Assembly: GCA_903899015.1 (NCBI GenBank)
Contig: CAIUHP010000113.1
Span: 79,069 to 143,068 of the forward strand
Direction: 5' to 3'
DNA: 64,000 bases
Origin: an uncultured Armatimonadota bacterium
GTDB taxonomy: Bacteria > Armatimonadota > Fimbriimonadia > Fimbriimonadales > Fimbriimonadaceae
The position numbers and the translations under genes were made by a program. Below are positions 9,937 through 17,985 of this stretch, one piece after another. Numbering within the stretch: the stretch's first letter is position 1; every line of letters begins with the position of its first letter. The notes beneath the pieces are model-generated. The model was not told the DNA's origin. It worked only from the letters and a program-made list of their open reading frames with translations, and made no database searches.

Positions 9937-10569
9937 GTGACCGACGAAAGACCCATACCTGAACTATCCCCCCGCGAACGACAGCTACTCGACTATGCTG
10001 CCGCTGGCTTGACCGATACTGCAATTGCCAACAAGCTGGGAATCAGCGTCGCCACGGTTGGCACTTACTGGGGGCGCGTCCGCATCAAGCTTGGACCGTT
10101 TAGTCGAACCGAATTGGTTTCCATTGTCCTGCGCGCCGAGCGCGAAACAGCTCTTGACGCCCTGAGACAAGAGAATGCTCAACTCATTCAGCAGTTAAAT
10201 ACGCGAGCCGAATCCGGAGAAGCTGCGTTCTACCGCGAACTCATGGAAAACGCACCGGACGCCATGATCCTTGTGTTACCGGACGGAACCATCCAATTCG
10301 CAAATGCGGTTGCTCACGAAATATTTGGGTACGAACCTGCCGAGTTAAACGGGGCTGATCTGCTGAAATTAGTGCCCGAACGAGTTCAATCAAAGCACCT
10401 TGAGCATCGAGAAGACTATATTCAGAATCCTCAACGCAGACAGATGGGTGAGCACCTCGATACACCGGCGATCAAAAAAGATGGCACTGAAATCTTGATT
10501 CGAGCATCGCTTTCCGCAATTGAATCAGCAACCGGATTGGTCGTGATCTGTGTAATCCGAGCAGTCTAA
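9937..10569 (+). CDS. LuxR-type HTH protein with C-terminal PAS domain
   Basis: 210 residues from GTG 9937. The N-terminus (about 8-65) is a LuxR/GerE helix-turn-helix: LSPRERQLLDYAAAGLTDTAIANKL then VATVGTYWGRVRIKLG. A short coiled-coil-like segment (70-100, ALRQENAQLIQQL) leads into a PAS domain (about 100-205) with NAPDAMILVLPDGTIQFANAVA and IFGYEPAEL. Most LuxR regulators place the HTH at the C-terminus after the sensor; here the order is reversed. No receiver domain is present, so a ligand or redox signal in the PAS domain is the likely input (inference). A clear terminator follows. Confidence 0.8.
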   Translation: MTDERPIPELSPRERQLLDYAAAGLTDTAIANKLGISVATVGTYWGRVRIKLGPFSRTELVSIVLRAERETALDALRQENAQLIQQLNTRAESGEAAFYRELMENAPDAMILVLPDGTIQFANAVAHEIFGYEPAELNGADLLKLVPERVQSKHLEHREDYIQNPQRRQMGEHLDTPAIKKDGTEILIRASLSAIESATGLVVICVIRAV

Positions 10570-10572
10570 ATC

Positions 10573-10620
10573 TGCCCACCTCACTCGTTCCCAAGTTCGT
10601 TTGGTGGGCAAATTTATTTT
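10573..10620 (+). terminator. Rho-independent terminator
   Basis: An 8-bp stem, TGCCCACC (10573-10580) with GGTGGGCA (10603-10610), is followed by AATTTATTTT. It lies 3 bp after the LuxR/PAS stop and just before the end of the convergent sigma factor gene. Confidence 0.7.
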
Positions 10621-10625
10621 CCTTG

Positions 10626-11258
10626 CTACGCTGCGATGCCAGCGAATGCTTCGTTAAAAGATTGTTCTTCCATCTCTTCCAGGCTTGGTAGCTGGTCGCG
10701 CAACTTGCGTCGGGCCCTGAAGATTCTGCTCTTGACTGTTCCGATCGGGACATGTAGGTTAGAAGCAAGACTCTCGTAGGTTGTCTGATCTCGGTGCACC
10801 GCTAATAGCAACTCGCGCTCCGATTCTGGCAATTGAGTCAACCCACTAGAAATCTTGTCCGAAGCGTATGTAACGAGTTCGTCCCACTCATAGTCGTGGT
10901 TATTTGGCAAGACTGAAGTAAGTTCGTGATCGGGATAGCCTTCGAGAAGCTGATCCAAACTTCGTGTGGGCCGAGAAGCACTTCTTCGAGCGATGTCGGT
11001 CGCGCAATTCACAACCACTCGATGTAGCCATGTAGATAGCTTGCTTTCAAATCGGAAGCTGTTCCCGGTCTTATAAAGTCGAATCAAGGCATCTGATACT
11101 GCGTCAGCCGCTTGTTCATGATCACCGGTTACTCGAAAGGCTGCCGCATGCAGTCTCACTCGGTGCTTTTCGACCAGTCGGTCGAATGCGTTAGCGTCTC
11201 CATCAAGTGCCCGGCTGAGTAGGAGACAATCATCTGAATCGTTTGAGTAAATAGTCAT
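10626..11258 (-). CDS. ECF RNA polymerase sigma factor
   Basis: 210 residues with sigma-70 region 2 (about 25-95: DRLVEKHRVRLHAAAFRVTG, then DAVSDALIRLYKT, the -10-recognition helix) and region 4 (about 140-195: LPESERELLLAVHRDQTTYESLASNL, then GTVKSRIFRARRKLR). Regions 1 and 3 are missing, as in extracytoplasmic-function sigma factors. The start ATG 11258 is preceded by a GGGGG stretch. No anti-sigma gene is adjacent, so control may come from elsewhere or from transcription. The convergent neighbour is the LuxR/PAS gene. Confidence 0.88.
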   Translation of the reverse strand: MTIYSNDSDDCLLLSRALDGDANAFDRLVEKHRVRLHAAAFRVTGDHEQAADAVSDALIRLYKTGNSFRFESKLSTWLHRVVVNCATDIARRSASRPTRSLDQLLEGYPDHELTSVLPNNHDYEWDELVTYASDKISSGLTQLPESERELLLAVHRDQTTYESLASNLHVPIGTVKSRIFRARRKLRDQLPSLEEMEEQSFNEAFAGIAA

Positions 11259-11854
11259 TTTTCCCCCGAAAAAATCCTCTTATGAGTTCATATTGGATAG
11301 ATTTCAGGGCACTTGCAAGCCGACCTTTCCGTGTCATCCTTTCCTTTGTCATCTGTTTCTATGACGCGGAAGATTTGACTTGCTTGAACCTAAATTGGTA
11401 CCGCATCATCTAGGTGTGATAGGTGTAATGAGCGCCTAAATCCGGTCGGAAGATCGTTCAATAAGTAAGTAAATGCTTTGGGCGGGTCCCAATTTCCAAT
11501 GGTGGTTTCGGGACCCACCTAAATTCAAGTCAACGTTGACGGCAAAGGTCAGGAACCCCTAAAGAGTTCCGAACTCGAGATCGACAATGTATAGAGAGGA
11601 CCTGAAAGCGACTCTAAACGAATCACAGAGTCACGAGACCACTCACCAGATAGATTCCACCACATCCTCTGACGCGGCAACGGAATGTCGTTGTCAGAGT
11701 GAGCAACCGCAATCCTCCTTCGAAATTCAACTGAATTCCGGATCAGTTGCTGTCCCAAAGCCAACTTTAGTTTTGAACGGTTTGTGGGGGTTCGAGGCTA
11801 ACCATGCCGCTCCCACCGCAATAGAACTAAGCAGGCTTTTCAGAGATTTATAAA
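11259..11854. other. Intergenic region with hairpin and palindrome
   Basis: Nearly 600 bp between the sigma factor start and the CoA-transferase. It contains a GGGTCCC/GGGACCC hairpin (11484-11516) and a perfect 12-bp palindrome GTCAACGTTGAC (11529-11540) whose AACGTT centre resembles a LacI-type operator. An 88-codon open frame (11587-11853, +) ends 1 bp before the CoA-transferase ATG. Its Ser/Thr/Gln-rich translation looks like no family I know and it has no Shine-Dalgarno, so I do not call it a gene, though the tight junction leaves that possible. Confidence 0.5.
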
Positions 11855-13123
11855 ATGAGTCCAACCTGTACACCAGCAGAAGCAGTCGCCATTATTGCAA
11901 GCGGTCATCGAGTCTTTATTCACGGAATGGCTGCCGCCCCGCAAGCACTGATCAAAGCCATGACGGCCCGATCAAACGAATTGCGCGGAGTCGAAATCGT
12001 TCATATGCATACCGAAGGAGAAGTTCCTTACGCCGCTCCAGACATGCAAGGGAGTTTCCGAGTGAACTGCTTATTCATCGGCTCCAACATGAGACAAGCA
12101 GTGAAAGAAGGACGAGCGGACTACACTCCCGTCTTTCTGAGCGAAGTTCCTTCCCTTTTCAAGAACGGAACTTTGCCAATTGATGTTTCCCTCATCCAGG
12201 TTTCCCCACCCGATAAACACGGATTTGTTTCGTTAGGTGTTTCCGTCGACGCAACTAGGGCAGCCGTGCTTAATTCGAAGCACGTTGTGGCACAGGTAAA
12301 TCGAAACATGCCCCGAACACACGGAGACGGATTGATTCATATCAACAGTCTCAATGCGATCGTGGAAGAAGACGCTCCTATTCCTGAAATTACGGCAAAG
12401 GCTCCCACCGATGTCGAGAAAGCAATCGGTAAGAACGTCGCTAGCTTGGTCGAAGACGGGGCAACTCTTCAGGTCGGGATTGGAGCGATTCCAAATGCCG
12501 TTCTAGATTCTCTCCATGGCCATCGAGACCTTGGCGTCCACTCAGAAATGTTTTCTGACGGCATGATCGATCTCATCGAACGGGGAGTCGTCAATGGTCG
12601 GTTTAAGAAGCTGCACCCTGGAAAAGTCGTCTCCGGCTTTGTGATTGGCTCACGTCGTCTCTATGATTTTGTTGACGACAATCCCCTGATCGCGATGCTG
12701 GATATCGCATACGTCAACGATACAGCGACGATTAGACGGAACCCTAAAGTCACCGCCATTAACAGCGCAATCGAAGTCGATCTTACTGGGCAGGTCTGTG
12801 CAGACTCAATCGGCTCGCAACTCTACTCGGGAGTCGGCGGTCAAATGGATTTCATCAGAGGCGCCTCTTACTCAGAAGGTGGAAAACCGATTATTGCGTT
12901 ACCATCCACCACACACAAGGGAATCTCTCGCATCGTGGGCCTCCTGAAGCCAGGTGCCGGTGTTGTTACTACCCGAGCTCACGTTCATTGGGTTGTTACT
13001 GAATATGGAGCAGTAAACCTTCATGGTCTATCTCTGAAGCAGCGCGCAAAAGCAATGATAGGCATCGCCCATCCTGACCATCGAGAAGCGCTTGAGAAGG
13101 AAGCCTTTGATCGTTTCGGTTAA
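11855..13123 (+). CDS. Acetyl-CoA hydrolase / 4-hydroxybutyrate CoA-transferase family
   Basis: 422 residues of the class I CoA-transferase family (acetyl-CoA hydrolase/transferase N and C domains). The C-terminal half begins near LQVGIGAIPNAVL (about 205) and contains the catalytic glutamate segment HSEMFSDGMIDL (about 228), where the acyl-glutamyl/CoA-thioester intermediate forms. Near the end are GVGGQMDFIRGA and VHWVVTEYGAVNL, both typical of 4-hydroxybutyrate or acetate CoA-transferases. It moves CoA between acyl-CoA and a free acid in the cytoplasm; the acid cannot be fixed from sequence. It is a monocistronic gene closed by a strong terminator. Confidence 0.85.
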   Translation: MSPTCTPAEAVAIIASGHRVFIHGMAAAPQALIKAMTARSNELRGVEIVHMHTEGEVPYAAPDMQGSFRVNCLFIGSNMRQAVKEGRADYTPVFLSEVPSLFKNGTLPIDVSLIQVSPPDKHGFVSLGVSVDATRAAVLNSKHVVAQVNRNMPRTHGDGLIHINSLNAIVEEDAPIPEITAKAPTDVEKAIGKNVASLVEDGATLQVGIGAIPNAVLDSLHGHRDLGVHSEMFSDGMIDLIERGVVNGRFKKLHPGKVVSGFVIGSRRLYDFVDDNPLIAMLDIAYVNDTATIRRNPKVTAINSAIEVDLTGQVCADSIGSQLYSGVGGQMDFIRGASYSEGGKPIIALPSTTHKGISRIVGLLKPGAGVVTTRAHVHWVVTEYGAVNLHGLSLKQRAKAMIGIAHPDHREALEKEAFDRFG

Positions 13124-13154
13124 CGATTGACCTTCCTCGATTGGTGACCATCTG

Positions 13155-13190
13155 AGTCCCGCCCGTTTCGTACGAGCGGGACTTTTACTT
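13155..13190 (+). terminator. Rho-independent terminator of the CoA-transferase gene
   Basis: AGTCCCGC (13155-13162) pairs with GCGGGACT (13176-13183), followed by TTTTACTT. It begins about 30 bp after the CoA-transferase stop codon. Confidence 0.8.
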
Positions 13191-13308
13191 GGTCTACGAG
13201 GATGGGTTCAAAATATACGAGCAACCCCCAACAAGGGACGAAAGCAAGGCACCAGTTCGACGATCCTGCACTCCAAAAGCTACAGGAAAACGAAACCAGT
13301 TGAAAGCT

Positions 13309-13743
13309 CTACGGCGACTCGTACCGCCCAGACTTTTTGCCAAGCAGAATGGAATAGATGACGGAATCGGTCGTCATCCCATGAGGAGTCATTGATTGAG
13401 GTGTTGCGGTCGCACTGGCCATGAGCGGCATCAGCCGGTCGACAAGAAGCTCGGCCGCAGAAGTTGCATCGGAGCCCTCTAGTTCCTCAAATTGACCTTC
13501 GGCAACTACCGAGCGCCAGTTGGCCAGGTTCTCGATCTGCTCCACTTCGAAGCAAACATCGGGATTTGCACGCATCATGCGTATGAGGTCCCCACGACCG
13601 CTATGGCAAATGACTCGTTCGCCATCGTAAACGTAGGTGACGGGCACGACGTAAGTTCGACCATTTGCATGGCAACCAATTCGCCCAAGCACTTCGGTTT
13701 TCAGGATGGATTCAACGTCTTCTTGAGTTAGATTTCCCAGCAT
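13309..13743 (-). CDS. Pyridoxamine 5'-phosphate oxidase-like FMN split-barrel protein
   Basis: 144 residues of the PNPOx-like/FMN-binding split-barrel superfamily. LTQEDVESIL starts the fold, VLGRIGCHANGRTYVVPVTYVYDGERVICHS forms the flavin-binding barrel strands, and NPDVCFEVEQI, NWRSVVAEGQFEEL follow. It probably binds FMN or F420; a true PNPOx activity is not implied. The ATG overlaps the stop of the upstream SDR gene by one base (TAATG), so the two are translationally coupled and may share a redox task. Confidence 0.8.
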   Translation of the reverse strand: MLGNLTQEDVESILKTEVLGRIGCHANGRTYVVPVTYVYDGERVICHSGRGDLIRMMRANPDVCFEVEQIENLANWRSVVAEGQFEELEGSDATSAAELLVDRLMPLMASATATPQSMTPHGMTTDSVIYSILLGKKSGRYESP

Positions 13744-14522
13744 TATTGTGCCGTGTACCCTCCGTCAATGACTAATTCACTTCCCGTTACGAACTTCGAC
13801 TCCTCGGAAGCCAGGTAGAGCACTCCGTAAGCGATATCTTCTGGTTCCCCCATATGCCCTAACGGATGAAGTCCACCAACCGCTTTCTTCCAGGTTTCCG
13901 CATCACCGCCTTTCGACGTGAGATAAGCCTCCACCATTGGGGTGTAAATGAAGCCAGGATTTACCGAATTCACTCGAATGCCATATTGGGCGTAAGTGAT
14001 TGCATCCGTCTTCGTCATGAGCCGCACGGCCCCCTTAGAAGCGTGATACGGAGGAACATCCGGTGCACCCACCATTCCATAAATCGACGATATGTTGATA
14101 ATGCTTCCCTTACGGGCGCCCATCATGCATGGCAGAACATGCTTCGTGCACAGGAAAACTCCTTTGACGTTGATGGCCATCAAGCGATCCCAATCTTCGG
14201 TGTTCACTTCGTGAGTGGGTTTGTTGACGCCCGAAATCCCGGCGTTGTTAACTAATATCGTGATTTGTCCGAACTTGGATTTCACCATGCGAACAACGTC
14301 TTTCACTTCTTGCTCACTTGAGACATCTAAGTGCCAAAACCCCGCGGTGCCTCCGGCAGCACAAATCTCGTCCACTAATGTTTGACCGGCTTCGTCGTTA
14401 ATGTCAGTGACTGCCACCGCTGCACCTTCAGACGCTAGCACCTTAGCGCATGCGCGACCAATGCCGAGAGCACTACCGGTAACGAGGGCAACTTTTCCGC
14501 GAACTCGGATACCCATATTCAT
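13743..14522 (-). CDS. Short-chain dehydrogenase/reductase (SDR)
   Basis: About 260 residues of a classical SDR. The cofactor motif is TGSALGIG near residue 15, followed by NNAGISG, a catalytic serine in IINISSIYG and the catalytic YHASK (Tyr-x3-Lys), ending in the usual TGSELVIDGGY tail. An acidic residue after strand 2 (AVTDIND) points to NAD rather than NADP. The substrate is not deducible. The open frame reaches 14540, but ATG 14522 forms a TAATG junction with the small gene upstream and leads straight into the Rossmann fold. It is the middle gene of an overlapping three-gene set. Confidence 0.88.
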   Translation of the reverse strand: MNMGIRVRGKVALVTGSALGIGRACAKVLASEGAAVAVTDINDEAGQTLVDEICAAGGTAGFWHLDVSSEQEVKDVVRMVKSKFGQITILVNNAGISGVNKPTHEVNTEDWDRLMAINVKGVFLCTKHVLPCMMGARKGSIINISSIYGMVGAPDVPPYHASKGAVRLMTKTDAITYAQYGIRVNSVNPGFIYTPMVEAYLTSKGGDAETWKKAVGGLHPLGHMGEPEDIAYGVLYLASEESKFVTGSELVIDGGYTAQ

Positions 14523-14770
14523 TACGAGGCTCTCCACCAACGGTGGCTAAACGAGTTTGATTTCGATTCAGTAGACGGGACAACATTGCCTGAGTCAACT
14601 TGAACCTGGTCCAAAACCTCAAGCATTCCGGGACCAAATCCATCCAATGGGTAGACACCAAGTGGTCCAAAGCCTGCGTACATCTGGCCAAAGGACGAAA
14701 ATCCCCCACAAGACTGCGATACACCTTCCCTTTTCGACTCTTGAATGCGGAGATTCTGAACAGCTTGCAT
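14522..14770 (-). CDS. Small unrecognised protein (82 aa) coupled to the SDR gene
   Basis: An 82-residue open frame that I do not recognise. Three things support it: a GGAAAGG ribosome-binding site 5-12 nt before its ATG, a stop codon that overlaps the SDR start as TAATG, and the same TAATG junction between the next two genes. The middle of the protein is Gly/Pro/aromatic-rich (GFGPLGVYPLDGFGPGM), and the tail is Ser-rich and ends HRWWRAS. There is no signal peptide or membrane span. Competing frames on the opposite strand lack such signals. It may be a real small partner of the SDR or a leader frame for coupling. Confidence 0.5.
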   Translation of the reverse strand: MQAVQNLRIQESKREGVSQSCGGFSSFGQMYAGFGPLGVYPLDGFGPGMLEVLDQVQVDSGNVVPSTESKSNSFSHRWWRAS

Positions 14771-14889
14771 GGGTTACCTTTCCAGGCGCAACAACTCGAA
14801 CTTCGTGGTGCCACGTTAGACGAGTCCTGAAGCAAATTCGCCTCAGAAGTATTCGCGCTTACATTGAATGTATCCGTGATTGGATTTAT

Positions 14890-14919
14890 TTGAAAGTCGC
14901 GAATTCGGCGTCATATAAA
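14890..14919 (+). promoter_or_regulatory. Sigma-70-type promoter for the YHYH gene
   Basis: TTGAAA (14890-14895) and TATAAA (14914-14919) are separated by 18 bp. They lie about 115 bp before the start of the YHYH-domain gene in the divergent gap. Confidence 0.45.
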
Positions 14920-15033
14920 TCCATGTCATCAGAGTTCAGGACTAACGAGCCTCGATCATCCCGCAATTGATCGCACATTCATGTTCCCTTCATTTCTTAT
15001 CGCCAAAATGGCTTTATTCGTGAGGTGTTCTCG

Positions 15034-16545
15034 ATGATTACAGCGCTATTGCTTTCGCTTTACCTGTCTCAAGACCAAAACAACTTGGTCTTGAATCCAG
15101 ACTTTTCGCTTGCCAACTCAACCAAGGTTGGGCCCGATCATTTTCAACTGGAAGGCACGACAACATGGTCTTGGGTTGGGTTTTCCGATGAAACAGCCAT
15201 TCGAGGCATTCGCTTCAATTCGTTTGGCGCACAAGCCTACGGCTCGGTGTCTCAGATGGTGGAAGGGCTGGACTACACAAAGGGTCACTGGGTTAAGTTC
15301 ACCGTTCGAGCAAGAGCTGACGATGGATTCAGTGTCTCAAACGACAAGCTCGCCTTGAAGATCGATTTCTATTCCAAGCAAGGAACTGCCTACATTGACT
15401 CCGCCGAAAGATTGATCTATAGAGAAGTCCAAAAAGACCGCAAAGATTTCTCGGTGAACGGAAACAACGGGAAAGCGGGAGCCGCCGTATGGAGGACGTA
15501 CCTCTTTGAGGAATTACTTCCATTTAAGGAGGTTGATTCACTCAAGTTAACGTTGAGTTTTCATGGCGGAAACGGTCAATCCAAAGATTACAGCCAATTC
15601 TGCGCGACCGATTTTTCACTTATCCAAGAGCAAAGCGCGTCAGACGGTCGTAAAGAACCGGAAGCGACCCTAAAGCAGTCAAGTTCAACATCCAGCGATC
15701 AGCCACTGATCCAACTCGGCGGGCGGTGGTTCTACCAACCAACCACTGAGGAACACATCGCTCTATCAAGCGACGGCAAGCTCCTAAAGAGTCTGGTCAT
15801 CAATGCTGACAACGCGGACCGATTCTTCTACAAGGATGATCGGATGGTCAATCCTTTCGCCGGCAATATGTCCGCATGGCTTCGCAAAGGTTATCTAGAC
15901 CTCAAAGGTGAACTGGTTAAGGAAGACCGATTCATCAAAGACAATGTAACGGTGACGTTCGACGGGTCCGGTTTCATCAATATTAGAGCTCGCAATATCC
16001 CAAATCACCAAACGGCAAAGTTCCCAGACACCTACGGAACTCAAGGATATAACCCCAGCTACATTCAAGAGCACGACTATCAGTATCGATGGCCAGTAGA
16101 TCCTAAGCCTTCAAAAAAGGCGATTGCGATGACGGATCGAGATGCGAATGGAGCGCTGAATATGGGAACAGTAGGAATTGCCGTCAACGGGGTGGCATTC
16201 TACAATCCGTTCGATGCAGGCATGCAAGATGCGTCGAGCATCATGGATCGATGCTGCGGCCATCCGAGTCCTGACAATCGATACCACTATCACAAGTATC
16301 CAATTTGCGTGAATACACCTTTTGTTGATAAGGGCACTACTCACTCACCGGTGATTGGATTCGCGTTAGACGGAATGCCCGTTTACGGCCCCTACGAAGC
16401 CGCCGACATCATGGCAAGAGATTCAAAGTCGAACCCTCTTAATGCCTTTAATGCCCACTTCGACAAAGTTCGCGGCTGGCACTACCATGTCACTCCCGGC
16501 AAGTTCCCGTACATCATCGGGGGCTACTTCGCTCGCTGGTGGTAA
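15034..16545 (+). CDS. Secreted YHYH-domain protein with N-terminal jelly-roll module
   Basis: About 503 residues. ATG 15034 has GAGG 8 nt upstream and gives a signal peptide (MITALLLSLYLSQ); GTG 15025 is the alternative. Residues ~15-205 form a beta-rich module (NLVLNPDFSLANSTKVGPDH...) like carbohydrate-binding jelly rolls. A spacer leads to the YHYH domain (about 310-500), which has the family hallmarks DRCCGHPSPDNRYHYH, IGFALDGMPVYGPY and GWHYHVTPGKFPYIIGGY. The His-rich motifs suggest metal binding, but the family's activity is unknown. The gene ends at a perfect 13-bp hairpin. Confidence 0.82.
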   Translation: MITALLLSLYLSQDQNNLVLNPDFSLANSTKVGPDHFQLEGTTTWSWVGFSDETAIRGIRFNSFGAQAYGSVSQMVEGLDYTKGHWVKFTVRARADDGFSVSNDKLALKIDFYSKQGTAYIDSAERLIYREVQKDRKDFSVNGNNGKAGAAVWRTYLFEELLPFKEVDSLKLTLSFHGGNGQSKDYSQFCATDFSLIQEQSASDGRKEPEATLKQSSSTSSDQPLIQLGGRWFYQPTTEEHIALSSDGKLLKSLVINADNADRFFYKDDRMVNPFAGNMSAWLRKGYLDLKGELVKEDRFIKDNVTVTFDGSGFINIRARNIPNHQTAKFPDTYGTQGYNPSYIQEHDYQYRWPVDPKPSKKAIAMTDRDANGALNMGTVGIAVNGVAFYNPFDAGMQDASSIMDRCCGHPSPDNRYHYHKYPICVNTPFVDKGTTHSPVIGFALDGMPVYGPYEAADIMARDSKSNPLNAFNAHFDKVRGWHYHVTPGKFPYIIGGYFARWW

Positions 16546-16552
16546 GTAAAAT

Positions 16553-16582
16553 GAGCCGGATGCAAACAATTGCATCCGGCTC
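16553..16582. terminator. Bidirectional terminator hairpin
   Basis: A perfect 13-bp stem (16553-16565 with 16570-16582) with a 4-nt loop sits between the convergent YHYH and respiratory operon genes. No long T-run follows, but the stem is very stable. Confidence 0.65.
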
Positions 16583-16597
16583 TTACCTAGCGAATGT

Positions 16598-17974
16598 TTA
16601 CCGTTTCGCTACGGCATTTGCACTTGTCGTCTGGTTGAGAGATAGTAAGAACGCTTGAAGTGCCGCAACTTCTTCGTCCTTTCCAACAAGCGGAGGCATG
16701 TAAGCGTGATAGGGAGAATCGCTCTTATTCTGCCGGAGCATCGAGAGAATATTGCCTACTGCTTTTGCGTCACGCCCTTCTAAGAACCGCTTCATCGACC
16801 GGTATCCGTTCTCGGTATGACAGCTCATGCATTGACCACGAAACATCGCTTTGCCAAGTTCATGCTGACTTACTGATGGTCCACTCGGCGTCCACATGGA
16901 GTGAGTGAGATACCCATCTTGATTGAATTTCGCGACGTCCCTTACTCGAACGCTATTGGAGTACATGTGGCTGCCAATGACAAACGGTTTACGGATCGCC
17001 TCACGAGCATATTCGGTGGATCCAGTCGCAGCTAGGGCAAGCAACAGAATCGCGATCGAATGGCTTGGACTAAAGTCTTTCGGAAACTTATAGGCGAACA
17101 GATAGGCGACCGCCGCGATTGTCGAAGTGCTCATGACAGAAAGCAGAGCGATTCGAGTTACCTGCGTGAACGAACCTTGTCCGATCGAGGCCATGCCAAG
17201 TTCCAATAGATGCTTGTTTGCATCGGGGACCATCATGATGTACCACAGGAAGGTCACCGGCATGAGGAGAAACGCGGGAGCGAGCCACTTGGTACTCCAT
17301 CGAATCAGCTGAGTTTTAGCGTTGCCATAAGAATCGTCGTCGAGACGAGAGTAAGTGACGAGCGCCCAAACTCCAGCAAGAGAAATGCACACCAACGTTC
17401 GCAGAACAAGACTCGGCCAATAAGTTGGGTTAAAGAAAGCGTTCCAGAAATAGCTCGATTCATGTCCCGAGCCAACGACGCCTAGCCAGGTGGTTCCCGG
17501 AGTCAACATGAAAGTCAAAATGCCGTTGATGATGACGAGGGTACAGATCGACGAAATCGCGTAGAGCCAACCAACTTTTAGGTGCAGGGCGGCTGGAATA
17601 CGATTCCACGTGTAGTAATACACCGCTGCTGAAGTCAATTCAACAATGAAGAAGACCCATTCAATCGCCCAACCAAACACAAAGTTATGGATCAAGGTGC
17701 TGGTTGCTTCTGGCTGAATCAAGCCGATAGAAAACCAGATTCCGACTCCGGAAACCGCCCCAAATACGCCGGTTAGGACGAGGAAGAACTTCGAGTGAGC
17801 TTGGAGCAACGGAAACCAGTTCGCACGCCCCTCTTTGATTGCTTTCGCTTCCGCGAGAGCCAGATAGAGCCCTCCTCCCACTGCAAAGTGAGAGATCATG
17901 ATATGGAAGATCGCGATGATCCCGATAACCCAGGGTAATCCGATCCCTTTTACTTCCCAAATTGGATAATTCAT
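16598..17974 (-). CDS. CydA-like heme b membrane protein fused to cytochrome c
   Basis: About 458 residues from ATG 17974, which lies 11 bp after the cytochrome b stop with AGGA upstream; the longer open frame (to 18115) overlaps that gene and is not needed. Residues 1-335 hold about nine membrane helices resembling bd-oxidase subunit I (CydA), including a histidine pair FHIMISHFAVGGG in helix 1 and WAIEWVFFIVELTSAAVYYY. A C-terminal cytochrome c domain has CMSCH at about 382-386 and a probable axial Met in HAYMPP. No CydB gene is adjacent. It is the last gene of a Rieske/cytochrome b operon, so it may carry electrons out of that complex in place of cytochrome c1 (inference). Confidence 0.8.
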   Translation of the reverse strand: MNYPIWEVKGIGLPWVIGIIAIFHIMISHFAVGGGLYLALAEAKAIKEGRANWFPLLQAHSKFFLVLTGVFGAVSGVGIWFSIGLIQPEATSTLIHNFVFGWAIEWVFFIVELTSAAVYYYTWNRIPAALHLKVGWLYAISSICTLVIINGILTFMLTPGTTWLGVVGSGHESSYFWNAFFNPTYWPSLVLRTLVCISLAGVWALVTYSRLDDDSYGNAKTQLIRWSTKWLAPAFLLMPVTFLWYIMMVPDANKHLLELGMASIGQGSFTQVTRIALLSVMSTSTIAAVAYLFAYKFPKDFSPSHSIAILLLALAATGSTEYAREAIRKPFVIGSHMYSNSVRVRDVAKFNQDGYLTHSMWTPSGPSVSQHELGKAMFRGQCMSCHTENGYRSMKRFLEGRDAKAVGNILSMLRQNKSDSPYHAYMPPLVGKDEEVAALQAFLLSLNQTTSANAVAKR

Positions 17975-17985
17975 TTGATAGTTTC

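Noticed and set aside
11587..11853. 88-codon open frame directly before the CoA-transferase
   Set aside because: Low-complexity Ser/Thr/Gln-rich translation, no ribosome site, no family; kept only as a note in the intergenic entry.
13189..13395. 68-codon plus-strand frame after the CoA-transferase
   Set aside because: Begins inside or just after the terminator and overlaps the well-supported FMN split-barrel gene on the other strand.
14647..14970. Plus-strand open frame of about 107 codons across the SDR-YHYH gap
   Set aside because: Overlaps the better supported 82-aa minus-strand gene and the YHYH promoter; no family or ribosome site.
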